64,000 nucleotides of DNA. It comes from CAIKKV01 sp044346855. GTDB taxonomy: Bacteria; Verrucomicrobiota; Kiritimatiellia; CAIKKV01. Position numbers and translations under genes: made by a program. Location of the stretch: the NCBI GenBank assembly GCA_044346855.1, contig JBIIYJ010000001.1, positions 20,310 through 84,309 on the forward strand, given 5' to 3'. Of this stretch, positions 7,276 to 16,068 are shown piece after piece; position 1 is the first letter of the stretch; the number at the start of each line of letters is the position of its first letter. Under the pieces are notes generated by a model. That model worked only from the letters and a program-made list of their open reading frames with translations. It ran no database searches and was not told the origin of the DNA.

Positions 7276-8856
7276 ATGGACGACGACACAGACAAGAAAA
7301 AGAAACCCGACCCCGCCGAAGCCGAAGAGGCCATCCGGGAACAGCTAGGCGACCTGCTCAAGCACGCCTCCTTCTCGTTCGCTCCCGAGGCCGGCCGCCC
7401 GCACGCCGCTCCGCCCCCGCGCAACGAGGACGAGGAGGCCCGCAAGGCGCTCGAGAAAATCCGCTCCTTCCGCCTGACCCCCCGGGAAGTGCGCGACTGG
7501 CTCGACCGGTTCGTCATCGGCCAGGGCGACGCCAAGAAGGTGCTGTCCGTGGCCGTGTGCGACCACTTCAACCACGTGCGCCAGTGCCTGGACAACCCCT
7601 CGCTCCAGGAATCCGACTACATCAAGCAGAACGTCATCCTGCTGGGCCCCACGGGGGTCGGCAAGACCTACCTCATGCGCTGCCTTTCGCGGCTCATCGG
7701 CGTGCCGTTCGTGAAGGCCGACGCGACCAAGTTTTCCGAAACCGGGTACGTGGGCGCCGACGTCGAGGACATCGTGCGCGACCTGGTGAAGGCCGCCAAC
7801 GGCAACACCGACCTGGCCTCCTACGGCATCGTCTACATCGACGAAATCGACAAGATCGCCACGCAGTCCACGCCGGGAACCCGGGACGTCTCCGGCCGCG
7901 GCGTCCAGATCAACCTGCTCAAGCTGATGGAGGACACGGACGTCAACCTCTTCAGCCAGACGGACCTGATCGGCCAGATGCAGGCCATGATGGAGCTCCA
8001 GAAAGGCCGCGGCCCCGGCAAGCGGGCGATCAACACCCGCCATATCCTCTTCATCGTGAGCGGCGCTTTCGACACGCTGGGCGACATCGTCCGCCGGCGG
8101 ATCGGCACCACGGCGATCGGCTTCTCCACGGGCCGGGAAGGCGGGGCCGAGGCCTCGGACTGGCTGCGACTCGCGCAGACGCCCGACTTCATCGCCTACG
8201 GCTTCGAGCCGGAATTCATCGGCCGCCTGCCCGTGCGGGTGGTGTGCGACTCGCTGTCGCCCGAGGACCTGGAGAACATCATGACCGGCTCCGAGGGCAG
8301 CATCCTCAAGCAGTACAAGGGCGACTTCAAGGGTTACGGCATCGACGTCAGCCTCAGCCGGGAGTCGATCAAGGAGATCGCGCGGCGCGCCTGGGCCGAA
8401 AAAACGGGCGCCCGCGGCCTGATGACGGTGATGGAGCGGGTCTTCCGCGAGTTCAAGTACGAGCTGCCGTCCACCTCGATCGGCTCGTTCGAGGTCACCA
8501 CGGACACCGTTTCGGATCCCCACGCGGCGCTGACCCGCCTGCTGAAACAGGGCTACTCGCTGCACCTGGAGAACCTGCGGGCCGAGGCGGAGGGCTTCGC
8601 CAAGGGGTTCGAGCAGGAGCACGGACTCAGGCTGATCTTCGACCCGGAGGGCATCAGCGCGCTGCTGGACCAGAGCATCGGCACCGGCAAGTCCATCCCG
8701 CAGCTCTGCTCCGAGAAATTCGCGGACTTCCAGCACGGACTCAAGCTGATCGCCCGCAACACGGGCCAGTCGGCGTTCACCATCACGCGGGCCGCCGTCG
8801 AGGCGCCCGACAAGGAGCTCTCCCGCTGGATCGTGGAAAGCTACGCGCCCCGCTGA
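7276..8856 (+). CDS. ClpX-like AAA+ unfoldase without zinc-binding domain
   Basis: The product is a ClpX/HslU-clade AAA+ ATPase of 526 residues. Walker A GPTGVGKT is at 124-131, the pore-1 loop GYVG at 157-160, Walker B IVYIDEIDK at 185-193 and the sensor-2 arginine in GARGL near 380. An IGF tripeptide at 281-283 sits where ClpX carries its ClpP-docking loop, so partnership with a ClpP-type peptidase is plausible. The usual N-terminal four-cysteine zinc domain is absent and is replaced by about 60 charged residues. After the lid there are about 120 extra residues of unknown function. No clpP is nearby. The start at 7276 rests on the promoter spacing; there is no Shine-Dalgarno sequence. Confidence 0.85.
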   Translation: MDDDTDKKKKPDPAEAEEAIREQLGDLLKHASFSFAPEAGRPHAAPPPRNEDEEARKALEKIRSFRLTPREVRDWLDRFVIGQGDAKKVLSVAVCDHFNHVRQCLDNPSLQESDYIKQNVILLGPTGVGKTYLMRCLSRLIGVPFVKADATKFSETGYVGADVEDIVRDLVKAANGNTDLASYGIVYIDEIDKIATQSTPGTRDVSGRGVQINLLKLMEDTDVNLFSQTDLIGQMQAMMELQKGRGPGKRAINTRHILFIVSGAFDTLGDIVRRRIGTTAIGFSTGREGGAEASDWLRLAQTPDFIAYGFEPEFIGRLPVRVVCDSLSPEDLENIMTGSEGSILKQYKGDFKGYGIDVSLSRESIKEIARRAWAEKTGARGLMTVMERVFREFKYELPSTSIGSFEVTTDTVSDPHAALTRLLKQGYSLHLENLRAEAEGFAKGFEQEHGLRLIFDPEGISALLDQSIGTGKSIPQLCSEKFADFQHGLKLIARNTGQSAFTITRAAVEAPDKELSRWIVESYAPR

Positions 8857-8861
8857 GCGGC

Positions 8862-9731
8862 CTAGCCCTTCGGCAGCGACAGGCGGAAGGGAACTCCCCC
8901 CGGGGTCCGGTCCACCGCGCCCCCGTCAGGGGCGGCGGGCGGCGCGTCCGGCCGCACGGGCTCGGGCGCCAAAACCGGGGGCGGCGGCTCCGCGGCGGGC
9001 GCCGGCCGCGCCGGCTCGCGCATCGTTTCTAATTTAGGTACAGCCGCGGGGGGCGGCGCGGGGGGCAGCGACTCGAACGCATCCGGGGGCTCCGGCGCGG
9101 GAGCCTTCTCCGGGGGCGGGTCGAGCTTCCGCACCGACCGCTGCAGGGTGGCATTCTGGAGCTCCAGCGTCGTGATGGTGTCCAGCAGCCGGTCCAGCTC
9201 CGAGAACGAATCCTTCACCTTGTCCTGAAGCGCGCTCGTGGCGGTGCGGGTGTCCAGCACGTCCTTGCGCAGGGATACCGCCGCCTTCGCCACGGTCTGA
9301 AGGTTCGAGACCGTCACCAGGCGCTCCTCCTGCTGGCGGATCTTGTCGGCCGCGATCCCCGTCTCCATCCGCTCCAGAGTATGGCGCAGGAACCAGGCCC
9401 CGCCCCCGGCCAGGCCGGCCAGGACGACGGTGAACACGGTAATCATCGTGATCAGCTGCCGGCGGGCACGGCGCCGCTCAGCGTCCAGGAACTGCCGGAA
9501 CGCGTTGAGCACCGGCAGGTCCTCCTCCAGCGCCTCATCCCCCGCGCGGATGATGGAGCCCGACTGGTCGGCGAACAGGACCACGCCCCGCTCCCGGTGA
9601 GCATGCCGGCGCGGCCGTTCACCCTCGTCGTCCGCATCGCGGGCCGCCCGCTCCCGGCGGCGGCCTTCCCGGTCGTCGCGCTCATCCCGGTCATCCCGGG
9701 CGTCCCGGTCGTCCTGGTCCTGTCGATTCAT
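8862..9731 (-). CDS. Single-pass membrane protein with coiled coil and proline-rich tail
   Basis: Residues 1-50 are almost all D, E and R. One transmembrane helix follows near residues 93-115 (LITMITVFTVVLAGLAGGGAWFL). A probable coiled coil comes next (ERMETGIAADKIRQQEERLV through ITTLELQNATLQRSVRKL), then a long proline- and alanine-rich tail. No catalytic domain is recognised. It starts six bases after the GYF_2 coiled-coil gene and ends the dnaE operon, five bases from the converging clpX-like stop. Confidence 0.6.
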   Translation of the reverse strand: MNRQDQDDRDARDDRDERDDREGRRRERAARDADDEGERPRRHAHRERGVVLFADQSGSIIRAGDEALEEDLPVLNAFRQFLDAERRRARRQLITMITVFTVVLAGLAGGGAWFLRHTLERMETGIAADKIRQQEERLVTVSNLQTVAKAAVSLRKDVLDTRTATSALQDKVKDSFSELDRLLDTITTLELQNATLQRSVRKLDPPPEKAPAPEPPDAFESLPPAPPPAAVPKLETMREPARPAPAAEPPPPVLAPEPVRPDAPPAAPDGGAVDRTPGGVPFRLSLPKG

Positions 9732-9737
9732 GCTTTA

Positions 9738-11651
9738 TTACTTCCAGGGTATCCAGCTTTTGCCCTTGGGCGGCGGATCGTTTTTCGGCCCCGCGTGGTT
9801 CTTCTCGCGCCAGGCTTTCAGCTCCGCCTGCGCCTGCGCCTCCAGCCCGGCCAGGTTCGGCGCCTTGCGCGGCGGCGGGGCCGGCTCTTCCGCCGGGATA
9901 TCCGTCACCGGCACCGTCCAGGCCGACCGCGGCCGGGCCTCGGCCGCCGGCCGCTCCGCCAGACGCGCCTCCAGGATCCGGATCCGCTCGCGGGCCCCCT
10001 CCACGTCGCGCTCGAGCCGCTCCGCCTTCGCCTGAAGGCTCTCGGCCAGCGAAACCTGGCGGTCCCGCTCCCCCTGGATAGCCGCCGCCTGCGCGGCCTG
10101 CCGCTCCCGCTCGCCTTCCAAAACCGCAACCCGGGCCGCCTGGCGGTCCCGCTCCCCCTCCAGCCGGCGCTCCTCGCCCTGCGACTGCTCGAGCCGGGCG
10201 GCCGCTTCGCGGCCCTGCCGCGCCGCCAGCTCCAGCGCGCCGGCCAGCTCCGTCCTGCCCTTCAGGGCGTCCGCCTCGACCTCCGCCAGCCGCTTCCGGG
10301 CGGCGCCGGCCGACTGCCGCAACTGCACAAGCTCCTGCTCGGTCCGGGCCGCCTCGTCAACCTCCACGCGGGCCGACTCCAGCCGGCGCTGCAACTCCGC
10401 CATGTCGCGGCGCAACAGCGTCACCTCGCGCCCCAGCGCCTCGGCCGCCTCTCGCTGCTGGCCCTCCGCCGCCTGGCGCGCCTGCGCCTCCTCGCGAAAC
10501 GCCTGCGCCGTCTGCCGCTCCTTCTCGAGAGCGGCGCGCAAGGCGGCCTTCTCGGACTCGCTCGACTTCAGGGAGGAGGCCAGCGACTGCGCCTCGCTCC
10601 GGCTCTCGCTGGCGGCCCGGGCGGCGGACTCGACCTGCTCCGCCTCCCGCTTCATCCGGTCGGCCCGGCTCTGGAGGGCGGCCAGCTGCGCCTCGACCCG
10701 GCTCGCCTGGGCGGCCGCCTCCGACGCCCGGGTCTCCGCCTCGTTCAGGCGGCTCTCGTAATCGCGCTTGGCGCGGTGCAGTTCGTCGTGATTCAGGCGG
10801 ATGGCCTCGTCGCCCGCCCGGACCTGCTCCGCCAGGGCGGTCCGCTCGGCCGCCAGGCTCTGGCGCTCCGCCGCCAGCTGGGCGGAGAGCAGTTCCTTTT
10901 CCCGCCCGGCGGCCTCGGCGGCCGCCTGCACGACGGGGAGGCGCTGCTCCAGGTCGCGCAGCCGCCGCTCCGCCTCCGCCTTCGCGGCCTTCAATTCGTG
11001 TTCCAGCCGGGCCCGCGTCTCCTGGTGGGCGCGCTTTTCGGCATCGAGATCCTTGCGCGCCCGCGGAAGCTCCGCCTCCGCCTGGGTCAGCCGCTCCTGG
11101 AGGGACGCGGCCTGGGTCCCCTGCTCCTCCAGCCGGCGGACGGCCAGCTCCAGCTCCTGCCGGCGCTCGCGCTCTTCCTGGAGCGAACGGCTCTCGCCGG
11201 CAAACCAGCGATCCCGCTCCTCGAGGCGCTCCTGGAGCGACTGGATCTGGCGGACCAGCTCAACCTGGACCTCGCCCGTCTGGTCGATCGCGTCGACGAA
11301 CGCCTCCAGCAGCACCTGGTAGGCGCGCGCTTCGCCGCCGTTGCCCTTGTGGATGACCTTGGTCTCCGGGGGGACCGCGCCCTCCCGGATATAGTCCAGC
11401 AGCGCCAGCGGATGGAACGGCCCGTAGCGGTTGCTGTCGCCGGGCTCCACGAACCAGTCCATACCCAATTCGGGAACAGCCTCCACGGGCCGCCAGTCCT
11501 TCCGGTTGGCGGAAATGGAATAGCCGGCCGTGAACCGGTTCTGCGCGGCCCAGGCGCGGAGCGTCTCGAAGGCGACGGGGCCGTATTCCTGGCCCGCGGG
11601 TCCGCGGAGAATCCACTGGTCGGCGGGAACGGGGGCGTCCGGCTGGGTCAT
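9738..11651 (-). CDS. Protein with two GYF_2 domains and a very long coiled coil
   Basis: Two GYF_2 (DUF4339) modules lie at about residues 12-56 (WILRGPAGQEYGPVAFETL) and 65-110 (WFVEPGDSNRYGPFHPLAL), each with the W...YGP pattern. GYF domains bind proline-rich peptides. From about 125 to 590 the sequence is continuous heptad-rich coiled coil full of E, A, R, Q and L. The C-terminus is proline-rich. The ATG overlaps the dnaE stop as ATGA, so it is probably translated together with the replicative polymerase. The next protein has a proline-rich tail that could be a GYF ligand; this is inference. Confidence 0.75.
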   Translation of the reverse strand: MTQPDAPVPADQWILRGPAGQEYGPVAFETLRAWAAQNRFTAGYSISANRKDWRPVEAVPELGMDWFVEPGDSNRYGPFHPLALLDYIREGAVPPETKVIHKGNGGEARAYQVLLEAFVDAIDQTGEVQVELVRQIQSLQERLEERDRWFAGESRSLQEERERRQELELAVRRLEEQGTQAASLQERLTQAEAELPRARKDLDAEKRAHQETRARLEHELKAAKAEAERRLRDLEQRLPVVQAAAEAAGREKELLSAQLAAERQSLAAERTALAEQVRAGDEAIRLNHDELHRAKRDYESRLNEAETRASEAAAQASRVEAQLAALQSRADRMKREAEQVESAARAASESRSEAQSLASSLKSSESEKAALRAALEKERQTAQAFREEAQARQAAEGQQREAAEALGREVTLLRRDMAELQRRLESARVEVDEAARTEQELVQLRQSAGAARKRLAEVEADALKGRTELAGALELAARQGREAAARLEQSQGEERRLEGERDRQAARVAVLEGERERQAAQAAAIQGERDRQVSLAESLQAKAERLERDVEGARERIRILEARLAERPAAEARPRSAWTVPVTDIPAEEPAPPPRKAPNLAGLEAQAQAELKAWREKNHAGPKNDPPPKGKSWIPWK

Positions 11652-14600
11652 GACGGTTTCTCCCGGGGGCGACCCCAGTCGCGGCGGTCGTTGCGGCCGT
11701 TGGACTTCAGGCTGACCCGGTTATGCGCCACAATGCGGACGTCCTTCGGCCCGGCCCACGGCTTGAGGGCCGCGAAAAACGGGGCGTCCGGCAGGACCTT
11801 GATCGTGTCGTCGCATTCGATCCGGACCGAGGACTCGCCCGGGAACTGGATATCCAGCATCACCTGGGCGGGACCCGGATGGCGCTTGAGCACCTCCAGC
11901 AGGCCGGTCATCCGGCCCTCGTCCAGAACCGGCGCGGAAAGGCGCAAAATGACGCCTTTCGAGAACAGCTTCGGCAGCTCGGTGGCCGGGTAGATCTCGT
12001 CCGCCAGGAACGAGCTCTTGTCCTCGTCCTTTTTCCGGTAGACGCCGCTGATCAGGTACGGATGATCGGTCAGGAGGATCGACTTGTAAGCGGCGAAGGT
12101 CCGCGGGAACACCACCACTTCGATGCCGCCGTCGAACGTCTCGAAGTACAGGATGGCCATGGCCTCCTTGTTCTTCGTGATCTTCTGCTCCATGCGCGAA
12201 ATGAGGCCGGTGATCCGGGTGGAGGTCCCATCGGCCGCCAGCGCGAGCTCGGCAGCGGTCGCCATCTGGTAGGGCTTAAGCGTCAGCGCGTGCTCGCTCA
12301 GGGGGTGGCCCGTCATGTAAACCCCCAGCAGTTCCTTCTCGCCCGCCAGCATCAGGCCGGTGTCCCAGGGCGGGCAGTTGGGCAGTTCCTCGGCGGAGGA
12401 GGCCGGCGTCCCGGACCCGCCGCCGAGCGCCTCGAACAGGTTCCGCTGGCCCGAGCGGCGGTCGCGCTGGATGGCCAGGGCGCGGCCCAGCGCCATGTCC
12501 AGCCCGTTGAAGAGGCGGGAGCGGTGGATCCCCAGGGAATCGAACGCGCCGCAGCGGATGAGGCTTTCAACGACCTTCCGGTTGACGGTCTGGCCGTCGA
12601 GCCGCGCGCAGAAATCGGCCAGCCCCGTGAACGGGCCGTTCGCCGTCCGCTCCTTCACGAGCGCCTCGACCGCGCCCTCGCCCACGTTCTTCACGCCGGC
12701 CAGGCCGAAGCGCACGCCGTTCTCGCCCTCGGGCGTGAAGCGCAGGCTGCTGGCGTTGACGTCGGGCGGCAGCACGGTCAGCCCCATTTCGGTGGCTTCG
12801 GAGATGAAGACGGCCATCTTGTCGAAATTGCCGAATTCGCAGGAAATCAGGCCGCACATGAACTCGGCCGGGTAGTTGGCCTTCAGGTAGGCCGTCTGGT
12901 AGGACACCACGCCGTAACCGGCCGAATGGGCCTTGTTGAACCCGTAGCCGGCGAACTGCTCCATGTTGTCGAAAATGCGGCCCGCCTGGTCGGCCGGGAT
13001 CTTGTTGGTCGCAAGGCAGCCCTTCACGAAGGCGTCGCGCTGCTTGGCCATCTCCTCTTTCTTCTTCTTGCCCATGGCGCGCCGGAGCACGTCGGCCGCG
13101 CCAAGCGAATAGCCCGCCAGCACGTTGGCGGCCTTCTGCACCTGCTCCTGGTACACCATCACGCCGTAGGTGTCCTTGAGAATGGGCTCCAGCAGGGGGT
13201 GGTCGTACGTCACCGCCGCCTGCCCCTTCTTGCGCTTGGTGTAGTCCGGCAGCATCTCCATGGGGCCGGGCCGGTAAAGGGCGATCACGGCGATCAGGTC
13301 CTCGATGTTCCCGATCCCGATGTCCCGGATCAGATTCTGCATGCCGCCGGATTCAAGCTGGAAAATGCCGACCGTGCGGCCGTTGTTGAGCAGCTCGTAG
13401 GTGGGCTTGTCGTCCAGAGGCAGGTGGTCGATGTCGACGTCGGTCTTGCGGTAGGTCTTGATCAGCTCGACCGTCTCCTTGATGACCGTCAGGGTCTTGA
13501 GCCCCAGGAAGTCCATCTTGAGAAGGCCGATCTCGCCCACCGGCTCCATGGGGTACTGGGTGACGGGCTCGCCGTCCTTGTCGCGCCCGAGGGGCAGAAT
13601 CTCGATCAGCGGCCGTTCGCCGATCACGACGCCGGCCGCGTGCACGCCGGGGTTGCGGTAGAGCCCCTCCAGCACGAACGCGAAGTCCAGGATGCGCTTG
13701 GCATCCGGATCCGTGTCGTAGGCCACCTTGAATTCGGGGTTGTCGACCAGGGCCTTCTCAAGGGTCATCTTGGGATCCTCGGGCACCATCTTGGCCAGCT
13801 GGTCGCACCGGGGCAGCGGCACCTCCAGCACGCGGCCGATGTCGCGGATCGAGGTCTTGGCCCCGAGGGAGCCGAAGGTGATGATCTGGGCGCAGTGGTC
13901 GCGCCCGTACTTCTGCTTCACGTACTCGATCACCTCGCCCCGGCGGGACTGGCAGAAGTCGATGTCGAAGTCCGGCGGGGAGACGCGCTCGGGGTTCAGG
14001 AACCGCTCGAAGATCAGCTTGTAGCGCAGCGGATCCACGGCCGTGATGCCCATCGCGTAGGCCACCAGGCTGCCGCAGCCCGAGCCGCGGCCAGGCCCCA
14101 CGGGGATGTCCCGCCGCTTGGCGAAATCGACATAGTCCCAGACCACGAGGAAGTAGTTCAGGAAGCCGGTCTTGGCAATCACCCTCAGCTCGTGCTCGAA
14201 ACGCTCCAGCACCTCGCGCTCGAAGTCCGTCCTGGGATTGCCGGGGTCCGGAATGCCATAGAGCTTCGTGATGCCCTGGTAGCAGAGCCGCCGGATGTAG
14301 CCGGCCTGGTCCAGCCCGTCGGGCGACTGGTAGACGGGAAAATGCAGCACGCCGAACTCGATCTCGACGTTGCACTGCTCGGCGACCTCGACGGTGCGGG
14401 CGCAGGCGTCCGGGAACTCGGCCGCCAGCCGGGCCATCTCGTCGCCCGTCTTCAGATAGAACTCGGGCGTCGGGTAGCGCATGTGGCCGGGGTCGCTCAT
14501 CACCGTCTGGGTCTGGAGGCACAGCAGCACCTCGTGGGCCTGGGCATGCTCGCGCTTGAGGTAGTGGGCGTCGTTGGTGGCCACCACGGGAAGGCCGGTC

Positions 14601-15190
14601 TTGCGCGCCAGTTCGGCCAGCGCCCGGTTGACCTTGCGCTGCTCGGGGATGCCGTGGTCCATGAACTCCAGATAGAAGCTCTTGGGCCCGAAAATGTCGG
14701 AATAGGCGCCCGCCACCCGGACCGCGCCGGCCATATCGTCGTTGACCAGCTGCTGCGCCACCTCCCCCTGGAGGCAGGCGGCCAGCCCGATGAGGCCCTT
14801 GCTGTGGCGGGAGAGCAGCTCCAGGTCGATGCGGGGCTTATAGTAGAAGCCCTCGAGGTAGGCCAGGGTGTTCAGGCGGGCCAGGTTGAAGTAGCCCTCC
14901 GAATCCTTTGCCAGCAGCACGAGGTGGCGGTTGGGATTGCCCTGCGACTCGGCCCGCTTCTCCAGGCGGGTCTCCTTCGCCAGGTAGGCCTCGCAGCCGA
15001 TGATCGGGCGGACCCCCTTTTCCTTGCATTTCTTGAAGAAATCGACCGCCCCGCACATGTTGCCATGGTCGGTCATGGCCACGGCCTTGACCTCCTGGGC
15101 GGCGGCGGCGGCAACCAGGTCGCCGATCCGGCACGCGCCGTCGAGCAGGCTGTACTGGGTGTGGACGTGAAGATGGACAAAGGGGGTCAT
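11648..15190 (-). CDS. dnaE: DNA polymerase III alpha subunit DnaE
   Basis: This is the replicative polymerase catalytic subunit (C family), 1180 residues. The N-terminal PHP domain shows HLHVHTQYSLLDGA and TDHGNMCG. Palm aspartates are D407 and D409 (PDFDIDF) and D560 (MDFLGLKTL). The fingers motif GPGRGSGCGSLVAYAMGI is intact, and the tandem helix-hairpin-helix and OB-fold region (TRITGLISRMEQKITK) follow. Length and order are those of DnaE1. No Shine-Dalgarno sequence precedes the ATG; a TAGAAT hexamer stands about 14 bases upstream. It leads a three-gene operon with two coiled-coil proteins. Confidence 0.97.
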   Translation of the reverse strand: MTPFVHLHVHTQYSLLDGACRIGDLVAAAAAQEVKAVAMTDHGNMCGAVDFFKKCKEKGVRPIIGCEAYLAKETRLEKRAESQGNPNRHLVLLAKDSEGYFNLARLNTLAYLEGFYYKPRIDLELLSRHSKGLIGLAACLQGEVAQQLVNDDMAGAVRVAGAYSDIFGPKSFYLEFMDHGIPEQRKVNRALAELARKTGLPVVATNDAHYLKREHAQAHEVLLCLQTQTVMSDPGHMRYPTPEFYLKTGDEMARLAAEFPDACARTVEVAEQCNVEIEFGVLHFPVYQSPDGLDQAGYIRRLCYQGITKLYGIPDPGNPRTDFEREVLERFEHELRVIAKTGFLNYFLVVWDYVDFAKRRDIPVGPGRGSGCGSLVAYAMGITAVDPLRYKLIFERFLNPERVSPPDFDIDFCQSRRGEVIEYVKQKYGRDHCAQIITFGSLGAKTSIRDIGRVLEVPLPRCDQLAKMVPEDPKMTLEKALVDNPEFKVAYDTDPDAKRILDFAFVLEGLYRNPGVHAAGVVIGERPLIEILPLGRDKDGEPVTQYPMEPVGEIGLLKMDFLGLKTLTVIKETVELIKTYRKTDVDIDHLPLDDKPTYELLNNGRTVGIFQLESGGMQNLIRDIGIGNIEDLIAVIALYRPGPMEMLPDYTKRKKGQAAVTYDHPLLEPILKDTYGVMVYQEQVQKAANVLAGYSLGAADVLRRAMGKKKKEEMAKQRDAFVKGCLATNKIPADQAGRIFDNMEQFAGYGFNKAHSAGYGVVSYQTAYLKANYPAEFMCGLISCEFGNFDKMAVFISEATEMGLTVLPPDVNASSLRFTPEGENGVRFGLAGVKNVGEGAVEALVKERTANGPFTGLADFCARLDGQTVNRKVVESLIRCGAFDSLGIHRSRLFNGLDMALGRALAIQRDRRSGQRNLFEALGGGSGTPASSAEELPNCPPWDTGLMLAGEKELLGVYMTGHPLSEHALTLKPYQMATAAELALAADGTSTRITGLISRMEQKITKNKEAMAILYFETFDGGIEVVVFPRTFAAYKSILLTDHPYLISGVYRKKDEDKSSFLADEIYPATELPKLFSKGVILRLSAPVLDEGRMTGLLEVLKRHPGPAQVMLDIQFPGESSVRIECDDTIKVLPDAPFFAALKPWAGPKDVRIVAHNRVSLKSNGRNDRRDWGRPREKPS

Positions 15191-15337
15191 ATTTTGAAAT
15201 GGTATTCTATCCGCGCGGGAACGGGAAAGAAAGATTTTTTAATCCTGCCTCCCGCCTGCGATCCGGCCTGCATGGCGCTGTGCGGTTAGGCTGAAACCGG
15301 ACCCATCCTATCCCCTGTTGGACAACGTCAGCGACAC

Positions 15338-15375
15338 TTGACAGCCCCTCATGCGATGTATAATAATGATGTATA
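15338..15375 (+). promoter_or_regulatory. vapBC promoter with direct-repeat operator
   Basis: Perfect TTGACA (15338-15343) and TATAAT (15359-15364) hexamers are 15 bases apart, shorter than ideal. The octamer GATGTATA occurs twice, at 15355-15362 and 15368-15375, overlapping the -10 and the predicted start. This is the layout expected for autoregulation by a ribbon-helix-helix antitoxin or its toxin complex. Confidence 0.55.
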
Positions 15376-15392
15376 TTGAAAGGCGTGCCGTC

Positions 15393-15626
15393 ATGGTCAG
15401 AACCCAGATCTACTTGACAAAGGACGAACACGACGAGCTGCATGCCGTCGCGAAATCGACAGGGAAAAAGCGGTCGGAGCTGATCCGTGAAGCGATCGAC
15501 CGTTTCCTTGACGACACCCTCGAGAGCCGTCGCAAGGCCGGGTTGAGGAAAGCGGCCGGCCTCTGGAAGGATCGCCATGATCTGCCCGATTTCGCCGGAG
15601 CGAGGCGCTCCTGGAACAGGGAATAA
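15393..15626 (+). CDS. vapB: Ribbon-helix-helix antitoxin (VapB type)
   Basis: The product is 77 residues. It begins MVRTQIYLTKDEHDELHAVAKSTGKKRSELIREAID, a ribbon-helix-helix DNA-binding domain: a short beta strand, then two helices around the conserved turn. The remainder is a charged tail expected to bind the toxin. The ATG at 15393 is selected because the strand must begin at MVRTQIYL and AAAGG lies upstream. It is followed three bases later by the PIN toxin gene. The operator repeats at 15355-15375 are its likely binding site. Confidence 0.85.
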   Translation: MVRTQIYLTKDEHDELHAVAKSTGKKRSELIREAIDRFLDDTLESRRKAGLRKAAGLWKDRHDLPDFAGARRSWNRE

Positions 15627-15629
15627 CCC

Positions 15630-16025
15630 ATGGCCGGGACCGTTTTATTCGATACCGATGTGCTTGTTGATTTTCTCCGAGGACATCCGCAGGCGGTTGC
15701 CTTGCTCGAGAGCACAGTCGGCGATTTCGTCATCTCCAGTATCGTTGCGGCCGAACTCTACGCGGGGGTCAAGGGTGATGAAGAGCTAAAAACGCTTGAC
15801 CGATTCCTCTCCTTGTTCCGCGTGGCGCCGGTTTCACGTGACATCGCCCGAGCGGGCGGCCTTTATCGCAAGACGTTCGGCAAGTCTCACGGCCTCGGAC
15901 TGGCCGACGCCATCATTGCCGCAACGGCCGTCGTCGATCAGGCCGATCTCAAGACGCTCAATACCAAACACTACCCCATGATCAAAGGTTTGAAGCCGGC
16001 TTACGTTAAATCCTCCCCCCCATGA
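15630..16025 (+). CDS. vapC: PIN-domain ribonuclease toxin (VapC type)
   Basis: This 131-residue PIN-domain protein is expected to be a Mg2+-dependent RNase that is inactive while bound by the antitoxin. The acidic active-site residues are visible: D8 (LFDTDVLVDFL), E42 (SSIVAAELYAGV) and D93 (GLGLADAIIAATA). TLNTKHY near 109-115 is the usual C-terminal PIN motif. All key residues are intact, so the toxin is probably active. The gene pair is compact and likely co-transcribed from the promoter at 15338. Confidence 0.9.
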   Translation: MAGTVLFDTDVLVDFLRGHPQAVALLESTVGDFVISSIVAAELYAGVKGDEELKTLDRFLSLFRVAPVSRDIARAGGLYRKTFGKSHGLGLADAIIAATAVVDQADLKTLNTKHYPMIKGLKPAYVKSSPP

Positions 16026-16068
16026 CAGACAAAGAGGAGTCCTGAACACAATTCAAGGAGTCAGGCCG

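Noticed and set aside
11723..15289. A long plus-strand open frame opposite dnaE, and similar ones opposite 46328-48823, 54138-56273 and 9381-11993
   Set aside because: They are antisense shadows of real genes in GC-rich DNA. Their translations are low-complexity (repeated GR, AG, LG) with no domain.
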